NCBI RefSeq assembly: GCF_001995215.1
Contig: NZ_MUXN01000015.1
Coordinates: 166,701-230,700 of the forward strand
DNA length: 64,000 bases
Reading direction: 5' to 3'
Origin: Amycolatopsis azurea DSM 43854
GTDB lineage: Bacteria > Actinomycetota > Actinomycetes > Mycobacteriales > Pseudonocardiaceae
Shown here in pieces: positions 24,783 through 33,195 of this stretch. The notes under the pieces were generated by a model, which worked only from the letters and a program-made list of their open reading frames with translations, had not been told where the DNA came from and did not search any database. Every line of letters starts with the position of its first letter. Positions within the stretch are counted from its first letter, which is position 1. Both the position numbers and the translations under genes were made by a program.

Positions 24783-25910
24783 ATGCGAGCACTGGTTTAC
24801 CAAGGACCGTTCGACGTCGCCGTCAAAGACGTCGCGGACGCACGGATCGAGGACCCGAAGGACGCGATCGTCCGGATCACCACCACGAACATCTGCGGTT
24901 CGGACCTGCACATGTACGAAGGGCGCACCGACGTCGAGGAAGGCAAGGTCCTCGGACACGAGAACATGGGGATCGTCGAGTCCGTCGGGGACGCCGTCGA
25001 ACGGATCAAGGTCGGCGATCGTGTCTCGCTCCCCTTCAACATCGCCTGCGGGACCTGTGACAACTGCTTCAAGGGCCTGACCGGTTTCTGCCTGCGCGCG
25101 AACCCCGGGAGCGCCGGCGCCGCATATGGCTACGCGAGCATGGGCCCCTACAACGGCGGCCAGGCCGAGTACCTGCGTGTCCCGTGGGCGGATTTCAACG
25201 CCCTCGTCCTCCCCGAGGGCACCGAGCACGAACTCGACTACACCATGCTCTCGGACATCTTCCCGACCGGCTGGCACGGCGTCGAGCTGGCGAAGATGCA
25301 ACCGGGCGAGACCGTCGTCATCTACGGCGCGGGCCCCGTGGGACTCATGGCCGCGCACTCCGCCGCGATCAAGGGCGCGTCGCGCGTCTTCGTCGTCGAC
25401 CATCAGCCGGATCGTCTCAAACTCGCCGAACAGGTGGGTGCGATCCCGATCGATCGGTCCACAGGCGACTCCGTCGAGCGGATCACCGACCTCACCGACG
25501 GCGGCGCCGATCGCGGCGTCGACGCGGTCGGCTACCAGGCTCACAGCCCGGACGGCACCGAACAGCCGGAGATCGTGCTCAACGAGCTGGTCGCCGCGGT
25601 CAAACCGACGGGCGGCATCGGCGTGGTCGGCGTCTACGTTCCCCAAGACCCTGGTGCGGAAGGCGAACTCGCCAAGGAGGGCAAACTCGCCTTCGACTAC
25701 GGCACCTTCTTCTTCAAGGGCCAGTCCATGGGCACCGGCCAATGCAACACCAAGCAGTACAACGCCCGGCTGCGGGACCTGATCACCGAAGGCGTCGCCA
25801 CGCCAGGCTTTCTCGTGTCCCACGAGCTGAACCTCGACCAGGCGGCGGAAGGTTACGATCACTTCGACAAGCGCGAGGACGGTTGGACGAAAGTCGTCCT
25901 GCACCCCTGA
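24783..25910 (+). CDS. Zinc-dependent dehydrogenase, glutathione-independent formaldehyde type
   Basis: Medium-chain alcohol dehydrogenase of 375 residues. The catalytic zinc ligands are Cys38 (NICGSDLH), His59 and Glu60 (GHENMG). The four-Cys structural zinc loop reads CGTCDNCFKGLTGFC. The NAD motif is GAGPVGLMAAHSA. Length and the C-terminal MGTGQCNTKQYN block match the FdhA-like group that oxidises formaldehyde without glutathione, but other aldehydes are possible. It follows DUF4383 and lies in the stress island. Confidence 0.9.
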   Translation: MRALVYQGPFDVAVKDVADARIEDPKDAIVRITTTNICGSDLHMYEGRTDVEEGKVLGHENMGIVESVGDAVERIKVGDRVSLPFNIACGTCDNCFKGLTGFCLRANPGSAGAAYGYASMGPYNGGQAEYLRVPWADFNALVLPEGTEHELDYTMLSDIFPTGWHGVELAKMQPGETVVIYGAGPVGLMAAHSAAIKGASRVFVVDHQPDRLKLAEQVGAIPIDRSTGDSVERITDLTDGGADRGVDAVGYQAHSPDGTEQPEIVLNELVAAVKPTGGIGVVGVYVPQDPGAEGELAKEGKLAFDYGTFFFKGQSMGTGQCNTKQYNARLRDLITEGVATPGFLVSHELNLDQAAEGYDHFDKREDGWTKVVLHP

Positions 25911-26073
25911 AAAGATCCGCGATCGATCACCGTTCGACGATGGGGCGGTCGCGATTTTGCCAACCCAGGGCCGGACTCTTCCCCTTCCGCGATCCCGGCT
26001 CTGCCGGGCGGTTCGCCATCGCGGCCGAGAGATGGCGGGCCCGAAACAGCGGGGTAGCGCGTCACGCGGGTTT

Positions 26074-26108
26074 TGGTCCGCCCAGGTCACCGTGGCCTGG
26101 GCGGACCA
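26074..26108. terminator. Hairpin between convergent genes
   Basis: A 13-bp perfect stem (TGGTCCGCCCAGG, 26074-26086, with 26096-26108) and 9-nt loop lies between the dehydrogenase and SRPBCC genes, which converge. It probably serves both strands. The rest of this 340-base gap shows no gene. Confidence 0.65.
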
Positions 26109-26250
26109 GCAGCGCGTGCGCCGAACGAGGCTTCGAGACCACTCGGTGGTACATCAGGATCGGCACCCTGCCCCGCTCCAGAGGTGCCGAGGGCACGGGC
26201 CGCCTACAGACGGCCCAAAACCGATGGCCGGGTTCTTTCGCGTATCCGGG

Positions 26251-26691
26251 TCAGGAATGCCCCGACCACCCGCCTTGCTCCGCGGCGGCCTCGACATCGG
26301 ATTCCGCGACCGCGGTATGCGCCAACGCGGCGACAGCCTTCTCGAGTCCCCGTTGCACTTCCTCCCCGTCTGCCTCGCGGACGCTGCTCAGAATAACGGT
26401 CAATCGGGACTCGTTCGGCCCGGTGTCCTCGACCGACAACCGGCCGTGATAGTCGTGCGAACCTTGAGAATCCCAGCTCAAGGAACGATTATCCGCATCC
26501 ACCTTCAACCACGCGTCAGCTTCGACGTGCCGGCCGTGCACGTCGGCTTCGACATGCACGGTATCGCCGCCTTCTGGCTCGGCTTGAGTCATCTGAGGGA
26601 AGTAGCGCGGCAGGTTCCTTGGTTCACGCAGGTAGGCGAACAAGTCGGACGCGGGCAGGTCGATCGTGGCGGCGTGGCGAAAGTCGTTCAT
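26251..26691 (-). CDS. SRPBCC family protein
   Basis: A 146-residue START/Bet v1-like protein (cyclase/dehydrase group) with HAATIDLPASDLFAYLREP, then LPRYFPQMTQAEPEG, followed by the beta strands and a long C-terminal helix. Such proteins bind hydrophobic ligands. The specific ligand is unknown. No ribosome binding site precedes the ATG, and a SigB-type -10 ends 9 bases before it, so the transcript may be leaderless. A related protein is at 44322-44789. Confidence 0.85.
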   Translation of the reverse strand: MNDFRHAATIDLPASDLFAYLREPRNLPRYFPQMTQAEPEGGDTVHVEADVHGRHVEADAWLKVDADNRSLSWDSQGSHDYHGRLSVEDTGPNESRLTVILSSVREADGEEVQRGLEKAVAALAHTAVAESDVEAAAEQGGWSGHS

Positions 26692-26699
26692 GAACGCGC

Positions 26700-26725
26700 A
26701 TACCCGGCTCTTGAGCCGGTAAAGC
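26700..26725 (-). promoter_or_regulatory. SigB-type promoter, SRPBCC gene
   Basis: Minus strand: GCTT (26725-26722), 16 bases, GGGTAT (26705-26700). It is identical in both boxes to the catalase promoter candidate. Confidence 0.6.
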
Positions 26726-26757
26726 CGTTGGTGCCCCTCGGCGAAGCCGGAGGGTGA

Positions 26758-27048
26758 TCACTGCTCGATGTCGACGAGCTCGACGAGTCCGCTGACGGTG
26801 AGAACCGGCATCAGGAGCGAATGGGTGCGGATGCGGATCCGGTCGGCGTAGGTGAACAGCGCGTTGATGCCGCCACTGTCGAGATAGTCCACCCCGCGCA
26901 GGTCGACGATGGCCGCACCGCTCTGCGTGGCGTGGGCAAGCGCGCTGCTGAAAGCGCTGACATTGCTCAGATCGATTTCGCCGGAGGCGACCAGCAGTAC
27001 GGTGCCGTCTTCACGGCTGTCCGTGGTGAGGGTGAGCTGTGTACCCAT
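26758..27048 (-). CDS. STAS domain anti-anti-sigma factor
   Basis: A 96-residue single-domain STAS protein: VLLVASGEIDLSNVSAFSSAL, then AAIVDLRGVDYLDSGGINAL. The Ser in YLDSGG is the expected phosphorylation site of RsbV-like antagonists, which bind an RsbW-like kinase to free a sigma factor. Its ATG overlaps the stop of a truncated RsbW-like gene (ATGA), the reverse order of classic rsbV-rsbW. Confidence 0.88.
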   Translation of the reverse strand: MGTQLTLTTDSREDGTVLLVASGEIDLSNVSAFSSALAHATQSGAAIVDLRGVDYLDSGGINALFTYADRIRIRTHSLLMPVLTVSGLVELVDIEQ

Positions 27049-27218
27049 CAGAAGATCCTCGCCTTCAGATAGACGGTGGTTCCGGCGTTTCCCTGTTCGA
27101 CGGTGACCTCGTCCATGAGGGCACGCATGAGGATCAGCCCCCGGCCGCGATCGGTGTCGAGAATCGGCGATATCGGTCCACTTTGGACCACTCTGGGCCG
27201 ACGCGACATTCCACGCAT
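27048..27218 (-). pseudogene. Truncated RsbW-like ATP-binding protein
   Basis: The last 56 codons encode the C-terminal part of a GHKL kinase of the anti-sigma type: ILDTDRGRGLILMRALMDEV, then GNAGTTVYLKARIF. An in-frame stop lies a few codons before the first usable Met, and the N-terminal helices with the Asn box are absent in all frames I checked. The ATGA junction with the STAS gene shows that it was once the first gene of a partner-switching pair. Confidence 0.65.
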
Positions 27219-27391
27219 GGCCGGGTCAGTGGCAACTGACCCTCTTTGTCACGACCGGCATGGTTGAGCGCGCCTGCCAGAGATAGCCCCGAGGTGTTCG
27301 CTCACAGGGGCGGAGCGGCCCCCGCCCTGCCAGTCCAGCAGTGGGCTGGCAGGGCCCTCACCTCACGGAAGACACGTCTCGATCGCCGGGT

Positions 27392-27416
27392 GATTACCGA
27401 AGTCCACAGCGGGTAT
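27392..27416 (+). promoter_or_regulatory. SigB-type promoter, 151-residue protein gene
   Basis: GATT at 27392, 15 bases, GGGTAT at 27411. The ATG at 27425 follows only 8 bases after the -10, consistent with a leaderless message. Confidence 0.55.
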
Positions 27417-27424
27417 CCCTGAGG

Positions 27425-27880
27425 ATGACCGACTTCGACACGGACATCGGCCACTTGGCCGAGAGGCTCGTCACGGCCACGCGAACCGGCGACCACGACT
27501 ACGTTGCCGACGTTCTGGCCAGAATGGTGGCGGACGGTTCGCGAGCCCGTGCAAGCGTCCTCTTGCAGGACCTGATCAGCGCCAGTGCCCGGATGATCCG
27601 CGCTCGAACCCCGGAAAACAGCGGCGCTCTGTTCACCTTCGACGTGACGACCGAGCATGACGAGCCGGTCGACGTGGACATCCTGCCGCCCGGCCCGCGC
27701 GCCGCCTTGCGCGCCCTGGCCGCCAGCCTCAACAGGGACGCCGGAGACCTCGAAATCCACTCCGATCTCGCCACCCGTGGAACACCGGCCGAGGTGATGG
27801 CGGTGCTGGTCCAGTGTCTGTCGTGGACGCTGGAGCTGCGGGACGCTCAAGCGTCGACGGTCCGGCTGAGCCGCTATTGA
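27425..27880 (+). CDS. Hypothetical protein, stress-island
   Basis: A 151-residue soluble, largely helical protein that I do not assign to a family. It begins MTDFDTDIGHLAERLVTATR and contains SVLLQDLISASARMIRAR and GPRAALRALAASLNRDAGD. There is no signal or membrane segment. Codon use is typical for the genome. A SigB-type promoter precedes it directly, so expression under stress is likely. Confidence 0.7.
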   Translation: MTDFDTDIGHLAERLVTATRTGDHDYVADVLARMVADGSRARASVLLQDLISASARMIRARTPENSGALFTFDVTTEHDEPVDVDILPPGPRAALRALAASLNRDAGDLEIHSDLATRGTPAEVMAVLVQCLSWTLELRDAQASTVRLSRY

Positions 27881-27958
27881 GGGACTGAGGCGTTCCCGCT
27901 GGCAGGTACGCGAACGCAGGAATAGGCTTCGAAGATCACTTCGAGTACGGAGGTCGAA

Positions 27959-28117
27959 ATGGTGGCGTTTCTGGTTTTCCTGCTGGTGGTCTGGCTGGTA
28001 TGCGTAGTGCTCGGCTTCGTCATCAAGGGACTCTTCTGGCTCGTCATCGTGGGTGCCGTTCTGTTCGTGGCCACCGCCGCGGCGGGCTACCTCAAGAGCA
28101 GGACCGGACAGCGCTGA
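27959..28117 (+). CDS. Small membrane protein, 52 residues
   Basis: A short frame with GGAGG 5 bases before the ATG encodes MVAFLVFLLVVWLVCVVLGF and a second hydrophobic helix (LFWLVIVGAVLFVATAAAG) ending in a basic tail KSRTGQR. This is the pattern of small hydrophobic proteins found among actinobacterial stress genes, often described as hydrophobic or lipoprotein-like of unknown role. Confidence 0.7.
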   Translation: MVAFLVFLLVVWLVCVVLGFVIKGLFWLVIVGAVLFVATAAAGYLKSRTGQR

Positions 28118-28135
28118 GCCCGGGTCGGGCGAGGA

Positions 28136-28490
28136 TCACTCACCCGGGCAATCCGGGCAGGGGTTGTCGAGGGTGATCGGCGGATCCCGCACTCGCGCGC
28201 CGGTGGCGTCATGGACGACGTTGGCTATCGCCGCAGCCGTACCGACGATGCCGATTTCGCCGCTCTCCATGGGATTGAAGTGCGGATCGTGCTCGTCTAT
28301 CCAGTCCGCGCGCACGTCTTCGATGTCGGCGCTGGTCGCGATGTGGTATCCGGCGAGATCCTGGTCGGTTGTCTGGCCCACACGGGGATCGAGGACCCCG
28401 TTCCCGTGCGACGCCATCGAAAGTCCCATGATCATGCCGCCCAGAAGCTGCGACCGGACGGTCACGGGTTGATGATCCGCCTTTCGGCAG
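28136..28490 (-). pseudogene. Molybdopterin oxidase large-subunit C-terminal fragment
   Basis: About 110 residues match the C terminus of xanthine/aldehyde dehydrogenase molybdenum-binding subunits: SQLLGGMIMGLSMASH, YHIATSADIEDVRADWIDEH, and GEIGIVGTAAAIANVVHDAT. The conserved GxKGIG before GEIG is deleted. A frameshift separates AERRIINP from VTVRSQLL, and the remaining 600 residues are gone. The small and FAD subunits are absent. It is a decayed remnant. Confidence 0.75.
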
Positions 28491-28691
28491 TCATCCGGGG
28501 ACTCCCGTCCCGTCGCGGATGGCCCTCGTCGAAGCAAGCAAAAGCACGCCGGCCAGTGTCAGGGCGATGCCCGCTACCGTCCACCAGGACCACCACGTGA
28601 AGAACGTGACGACAGGCCCGACGGCGAGCAAGGCGCCTCCGCTTGCTTCCACGACTTCGGAAGACGATGGGACGGCGGCTCTCGTCATCAT
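28491..28691 (-). CDS. Small membrane protein, 66 residues
   Basis: Begins MMTRAAVPSSSEVVEASGG and has one or two membrane helices (LLAVGPVVTFFTWWSWWTVA and GIALTLAGVLLLAS). CCCGGAGAG precedes the ATG. The family is not recognised. A minus-strand SigB-type promoter lies 43 bases upstream. Confidence 0.6.
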   Translation of the reverse strand: MMTRAAVPSSSEVVEASGGALLAVGPVVTFFTWWSWWTVAGIALTLAGVLLLASTRAIRDGTGVPG

Positions 28692-28733
28692 GGTGGCTCT
28701 CCGGGTTCACACGTTCGGGTACAGACGATCCGA

Positions 28734-28759
28734 GTACCCCGCACCGCGCCATCGCACAC
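28734..28759 (-). promoter_or_regulatory. SigB-type promoter, small membrane protein gene
   Basis: Minus strand: GTGT (28759-28756), 16 bases, GGGTAC (28739-28734). It is divergent from the catalase promoter candidate. Confidence 0.5.
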
Positions 28760-28807
28760 ATCGGATCGATCATCACTTTCTTCTTGGAGGCACAAGGAAA
28801 AGCGCAC

Positions 28808-28833
28808 GCTTAGACGCTGCGGAGGCGGGGTAT
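28808..28833 (+). promoter_or_regulatory. SigB-type promoter, catalase gene
   Basis: GCTT at 28808, 16 bases, GGGTAT at 28828. The leader is about 30 bases, with AAGGAGAATCG before the ATG. Confidence 0.65.
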
Positions 28834-28868
28834 CTGCGGCGTACCACCACTTCCGGCAAGGAGAATCG

Positions 28869-30932
28869 ATGCCCCCGAAACGCCGAGACGAGCAGGCAGA
28901 GCCCAGCCGAACCGAGTCGAGGCAGGCTGCGGACCGCGAGCGCGGGAAGTACCTGACGACGGCCCAGGGGGTCCGCCTGCCGGACACCGATCATTCCCTC
29001 AAAGCCGGTCCGCGGGGACCGTCCCTGATGGAGGACTTCCACCTCCGCGAGAAGATCACGCACTTCGACCACGAGCGGATCCCGGAGCGGGTGGTCCACG
29101 CGCGGGGCGCCGCCGCACACGGCACTTTCCGTGCCTACGGGAACGCCTCCTCGGTGACCAAGGCCGGCTTCTTGCAGAAGGGCCGCGAGACTCCGGTCTT
29201 CGTGCGGTTCTCGACGGTGCTGGGTTCCCGCGGTTCGGCGGACACGGTCCGCGACGTCCGCGGGTTCGCGGTGAAGTTCTACACGGACGAGGGAAACTTC
29301 GACCTGGTCGGCAACAACATGCCGGTGTTCTTCATCCAGGACGGCATCAAGTTCCCGGACGTCATCCACGCCGGCAAGCCTCATCCGGACGTCGAGATCC
29401 CGCAGGCGCAGACCGCGCACGACACCTTCTGGGACTTCGTCTCCCTCCACACCGAGGCGACGCACCACGTCATGTGGGCGATGTCCGACCGGGGGATCCC
29501 ACGCTCCTACCGCACCATGGAGGGCTTCGGCGTCCACACCTTCCGGCTCGTCGACGCCGAAGGCCGCACCAGCCTGGTGAAGTTCCACTGGAAACCGGTG
29601 GCGGGCGTGCATTCCCTGGTCTGGGAGGAAGCCCAGATCGCCGCGGGCGCCGATCCCGACTTCCACCGCCGGGACATGGCCGACGGCATCGACGCTGGAG
29701 CGCCTCTGGAGTACGAGCTCGGGCTGCAGGTGCTGCCGGACTCCGACGACGAAATGTTCGAAGGGATCGACCTGCTCGACCCGACCAAGATCATCCCGGA
29801 GGAACTCGCCGAGGTCCAGCTGGTCGGCAAGCTCACCCTGGACCGGAATCCGACCAACTACTTCGCCGAGACCGAACAGGTCGCGTTCCACACCGGGAAC
29901 CTCGTGCCGGGTATCGAGGTGACGGACGATCCGCTGATGCAAGCGAGGCTGTTCTCCTATCTGGATACCCAGCTCACCCGGCTGGGTGGACCGAACTTCA
30001 CCCAGCTTCCGATCAACTGCCCGCACGCGGCCGTCAACGACAACCTGCGTGACGGGATGCACCAGACCCTCATCCACCACGGTCAGGCGCCATATCTGCC
30101 CAACAGTGTCGACGACGGCCTGCCGAGGACGGCGACGGAAGCCGAAGGCGCCTACGTCCACCGGGCTGTCGAAGTCGGGGGCCCCAAGGTCAGGGCGAAC
30201 CCGGCGTCGTTCGACGACCACTTCTCGCAGGCCACGCTCTTCTGGAAGAGCCTGTCCGGGATCGAGAAGGTCCACGTCATCGAGGCGTTCACCTTCGAGC
30301 TGGGAAAGTGCTTCTCGACGACGATCCAGGAGCGGATGCTGGAATCGCTCGCCCGGGTCGACGCCGAACTGTGCGCGGCGGTCGCCGACGGGCTCGGCCT
30401 ACCCGCTCCGGACGGCACCCCCGCCGAGGATGTCACGCCGTCGGCGGCGCTGTCGCAGATCCCGACGGGACCGGGCCCGATCGCGGGCCGCATCATCGGG
30501 GTGGTCGCCGCCTCCGGCGCCGACCTCGCCGGGGTGGGCAAACTCCGCCGCGCCGTGGAGGCGAAAGGCGGGATCCTGCGCGTCCTGGCCCCTGTGGGCG
30601 GCACGCTGAAGCGCGGACGCGGTCAGCAACCGGTGTCGAGGACGTTTCTCACCGCTCGTTCCATCGAGTTCGACGCGGTGGTGGTCGCCGACGGCACGGC
30701 CGGATTGCAGGACGTCAAGCTGACCGTGCTGCTGCAGGAGGCGTTCCGCCACTGCAAGGTCATCGGTGCTTGGGGCGACGGCGTCCAGGTCCTCACCGAC
30801 GCCGGGATCGACGTCGGCGCGCCGGGCATGGTGCTCGCCGACGAGGTCGCCAAACCGTTCTCCACCGAACTGGTGGACGGCGTGGGACTGCACCGCGTGT
30901 GGGAACGGGCCGAGCGGGTAATGAACAGCTGA
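28869..30932 (+). CDS. katE: Large-subunit heme catalase
   Basis: Clade 2 (HPII-like) catalase of 687 residues that converts hydrogen peroxide to water and oxygen in the cytoplasm. Distal His77 lies in RVVHARGAAAHG and distal Asn in VGNNMPVFFIQDG. The proximal heme ligand Tyr364 is in RLFSYLDTQLTRLGGPNF. A C-terminal flavodoxin/DJ-1-like domain (about 530-687) is complete, as expected for the large type. A SigB-type promoter precedes the gene. Three genes of an acyl-CoA-dehydrogenase/PIG-L/GT2 cassette follow after 26 bases, possibly co-transcribed. Confidence 0.96.
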   Translation: MPPKRRDEQAEPSRTESRQAADRERGKYLTTAQGVRLPDTDHSLKAGPRGPSLMEDFHLREKITHFDHERIPERVVHARGAAAHGTFRAYGNASSVTKAGFLQKGRETPVFVRFSTVLGSRGSADTVRDVRGFAVKFYTDEGNFDLVGNNMPVFFIQDGIKFPDVIHAGKPHPDVEIPQAQTAHDTFWDFVSLHTEATHHVMWAMSDRGIPRSYRTMEGFGVHTFRLVDAEGRTSLVKFHWKPVAGVHSLVWEEAQIAAGADPDFHRRDMADGIDAGAPLEYELGLQVLPDSDDEMFEGIDLLDPTKIIPEELAEVQLVGKLTLDRNPTNYFAETEQVAFHTGNLVPGIEVTDDPLMQARLFSYLDTQLTRLGGPNFTQLPINCPHAAVNDNLRDGMHQTLIHHGQAPYLPNSVDDGLPRTATEAEGAYVHRAVEVGGPKVRANPASFDDHFSQATLFWKSLSGIEKVHVIEAFTFELGKCFSTTIQERMLESLARVDAELCAAVADGLGLPAPDGTPAEDVTPSAALSQIPTGPGPIAGRIIGVVAASGADLAGVGKLRRAVEAKGGILRVLAPVGGTLKRGRGQQPVSRTFLTARSIEFDAVVVADGTAGLQDVKLTVLLQEAFRHCKVIGAWGDGVQVLTDAGIDVGAPGMVLADEVAKPFSTELVDGVGLHRVWERAERVMNS

Positions 30933-30958
30933 CCGACCGATCCGGGGATGCCACACCG

Positions 30959-31954
30959 ATGAAGACCCTGCTCGAACCGACCGCGCCCGAACCGTTGCCG
31001 GAGCCGAGGACCATCGAAACCATCACCGCCATGGTGCGGTTGCTGATGGCGAACGGCGTCCTCGACCTGCCCCGCCCTGGCGGGGGCGACACGTGGGGCC
31101 GCTGGACGACACTCGCCGGGCTCGGCCGTCGCGACCTGGTGCTCGGGCGGATCGCCGAAGGCCACACTGACGCCCTCGCGATCCTGGCCGAAGCCGGCCA
31201 TGACCCCGCGCCGGAAGCGCTGTACGGCGTCTGGGCCGCCCGCTCCGGCGGCACCGGGGCCGCCGTCGAAGGCGGCGCCCTCACCGGGACGGTCCGGTTC
31301 TGCTCCGGGGCCCAGGTCCTCGACAGGGCCCTCGTGGTGGCTGACTTCGAGGATGGCCCCCCGATCCTGCTGGACGTCGACCTGCGCGAGCCTGGTGTTC
31401 AGGCGTTGCCGGAAACGTGGCAGGCCATCGGCATGGACGCCTCCGACAGCGGGGACGTGCGGTTCGACCGGGTACCGGTGACCACCGCGCACGTCGTCGG
31501 CGAGCCCGGCTGGTACGTGGCGCGACCGGGGTTCGCCGTCGGCGGTGCGGGCGTCGCCGCGGTCTGGCTGGGCGGCTGTGCGGCCGTCCTGGACTCGGTG
31601 CTGGCCTTTCTCGTGGATCGCGGCTCGGCGGACGAACACCAGCACGCCCACCTCGGGACGCTCCACACAGTGACCCACGAGGCGGACGCGCTGCTCGTGC
31701 GCACGGCGGACGTCGTCGACGGTGGTTCGGAAGGCGACCCGGCCATGCTGAGCGCGCTCTGCCGGGCCGCCGTCGAGCGCACCGCCAGGCAGATCCTCGA
31801 CCTGGCCCCGGAGATCACCGGGCCGACGGCGTTGTGCCGCGACCGCCGTCTTCCGCGGCGACTGGCGGATCTCCTGGTCTACGTCCGGCAGCATCACGGT
31901 GCCCGCGATCTCGCGGCCCTGGGTGCCGAGTTACTGAAGGGCGCGCAGCGGTGA
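30959..31954 (+). CDS. Acyl-CoA dehydrogenase-like protein
   Basis: A 331-residue protein related to acyl-CoA dehydrogenases. The middle beta domain with LTGTVRFCSGAQVLDRALVV and the FDRVPVT strand are clear, and a helical C-terminal domain follows. It is shorter than the usual 380 residues, and the catalytic Glu region is not obvious, so it may bind FAD without normal dehydrogenase activity. The stop overlaps the GTG of the next gene. Related proteins occur in actinobacteria next to PIG-L/methyltransferase and GT2 genes, as here. Confidence 0.8.
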   Translation: MKTLLEPTAPEPLPEPRTIETITAMVRLLMANGVLDLPRPGGGDTWGRWTTLAGLGRRDLVLGRIAEGHTDALAILAEAGHDPAPEALYGVWAARSGGTGAAVEGGALTGTVRFCSGAQVLDRALVVADFEDGPPILLDVDLREPGVQALPETWQAIGMDASDSGDVRFDRVPVTTAHVVGEPGWYVARPGFAVGGAGVAAVWLGGCAAVLDSVLAFLVDRGSADEHQHAHLGTLHTVTHEADALLVRTADVVDGGSEGDPAMLSALCRAAVERTARQILDLAPEITGPTALCRDRRLPRRLADLLVYVRQHHGARDLAALGAELLKGAQR

Positions 31955-33195
31955 TCACGGAGTCGCTTCCGCCCTTTCCGCACGACGACGTCCGTCGCGT
32001 ATGTGTCGTGGCCGCGCATCCGGACGACGAGACACTCGGCGTGTCCGGACTCCTTCAGCGACTGCACGCGCGGGGAGCGGAGATCCGGTTGATCGTCGCC
32101 ACGGACGGGGAGGGCGCGTTTCCCGGTTCCTCGGCCGACGAGCGCCGGGCTCTCGGTACACGCCGCCGCATGGAGCTCCTGGAAGCGTTGCGATGTCAGG
32201 GGATGGGTGACGTGGAACCGGTGTGGGCGGGTCTCCCCGACTCCGCGTTGGCCGACCACGAGACCGCACTGACCGGCCTCGTCCGGGAACTTTCCGTGGA
32301 CAGCGAACTCTGCCTGGCGCCATGGCCGGACGATCCTCATCCGGACCACCGGGCGGCGGGCCGGGCCGCGTTCCGGGCCGCGCCGTTGGGCGCGTACCGA
32401 TGGTCCTACCCGATCTGGCTGTGGCACCTGGGCACGCCGGACGATCCGGGCACCCCGTGGGCACGGGCCACGCAGATCCGGCTGGACGACGGGAGCGCGG
32501 CCGTCAAGGCGAAGGCGATCCAGGCTTTCCCCTCCCAGCTGGAGCCGGGCCCCCGAGGGGAAGATCCGATCCTCACGCCCGAAATCCTGGAGCACTTCAC
32601 CCTCGGCAGGGAGATCCTCTTCCACGAACCCCGGTCGGTCTCGACACCGGTCAGCAGATTCGAAACGCTTTATCGCGAACCTGATCCATGGGCCATGGAC
32701 AGCTGGTACGAACGTCGAAAAAGGACGATCGCCTTGGCCGCGCTGCCTTCGGAGCGTTACGGCGTGGCCGTGGAACCGGCGTGTGGCACCGGCGCGCTGA
32801 CAGTGAAGCTGGCGGCACGCTGCGACCGGGTCCACGCGTTCGACCCGGTGCCCGCAGCGTTGTCGGCCGCCAGGAACCGGTCAGCACATCTGTCCACAGT
32901 GGATTTCACGGCAGGTGCGCTGCCGGGAGACCTGAAGGGCCCGACGGACCTGGTGGTACTGAGCGAGATCCTCTACTACCTGTCGGAACCGGATCTGACG
33001 GCGACCCTCGACCGCACCCTGGAAACGCTGCGGCCGGGCGGCCAGGTGCTCGCCGTGCACTGGCGCCCCCAAGCGCCGGACGCACCCCACCACGGGCAAG
33101 AGGTCCACGAACGACTGCGGACGCACCCTGGTCTGCGGCCCCTTGTGGAACACCGTGAAGACGAGTTCCTGGTCGACGTCCTGACACGGCGGTGA
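31951..33195 (+). CDS. PIG-L deacetylase / methyltransferase fusion
   Basis: A 414-residue two-domain enzyme. Residues about 10-220 form a PIG-L (LmbE) N-deacetylase with the zinc motif AAHPDDETLG and the distal PHPDHRAAG. Residues about 235-414 form a class I SAM methyltransferase of the NodS type, with VEPACGTGALTVKLA as motif I, FDPVPAAL, and LVVLSEILYYLSEPDL. It would deacetylate an N-acetyl sugar and then methylate the product. The GTG start overlaps the previous stop and its stop overlaps the GT2 start. Confidence 0.88.
   Translation: MITESLPPFPHDDVRRVCVVAAHPDDETLGVSGLLQRLHARGAEIRLIVATDGEGAFPGSSADERRALGTRRRMELLEALRCQGMGDVEPVWAGLPDSALADHETALTGLVRELSVDSELCLAPWPDDPHPDHRAAGRAAFRAAPLGAYRWSYPIWLWHLGTPDDPGTPWARATQIRLDDGSAAVKAKAIQAFPSQLEPGPRGEDPILTPEILEHFTLGREILFHEPRSVSTPVSRFETLYREPDPWAMDSWYERRKRTIALAALPSERYGVAVEPACGTGALTVKLAARCDRVHAFDPVPAALSAARNRSAHLSTVDFTAGALPGDLKGPTDLVVLSEILYYLSEPDLTATLDRTLETLRPGGQVLAVHWRPQAPDAPHHGQEVHERLRTHPGLRPLVEHREDEFLVDVLTRR

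Noticed and set aside
28773..30275. A 500-codon minus-strand frame opposite katE
   Set aside because: A shadow of the catalase gene.
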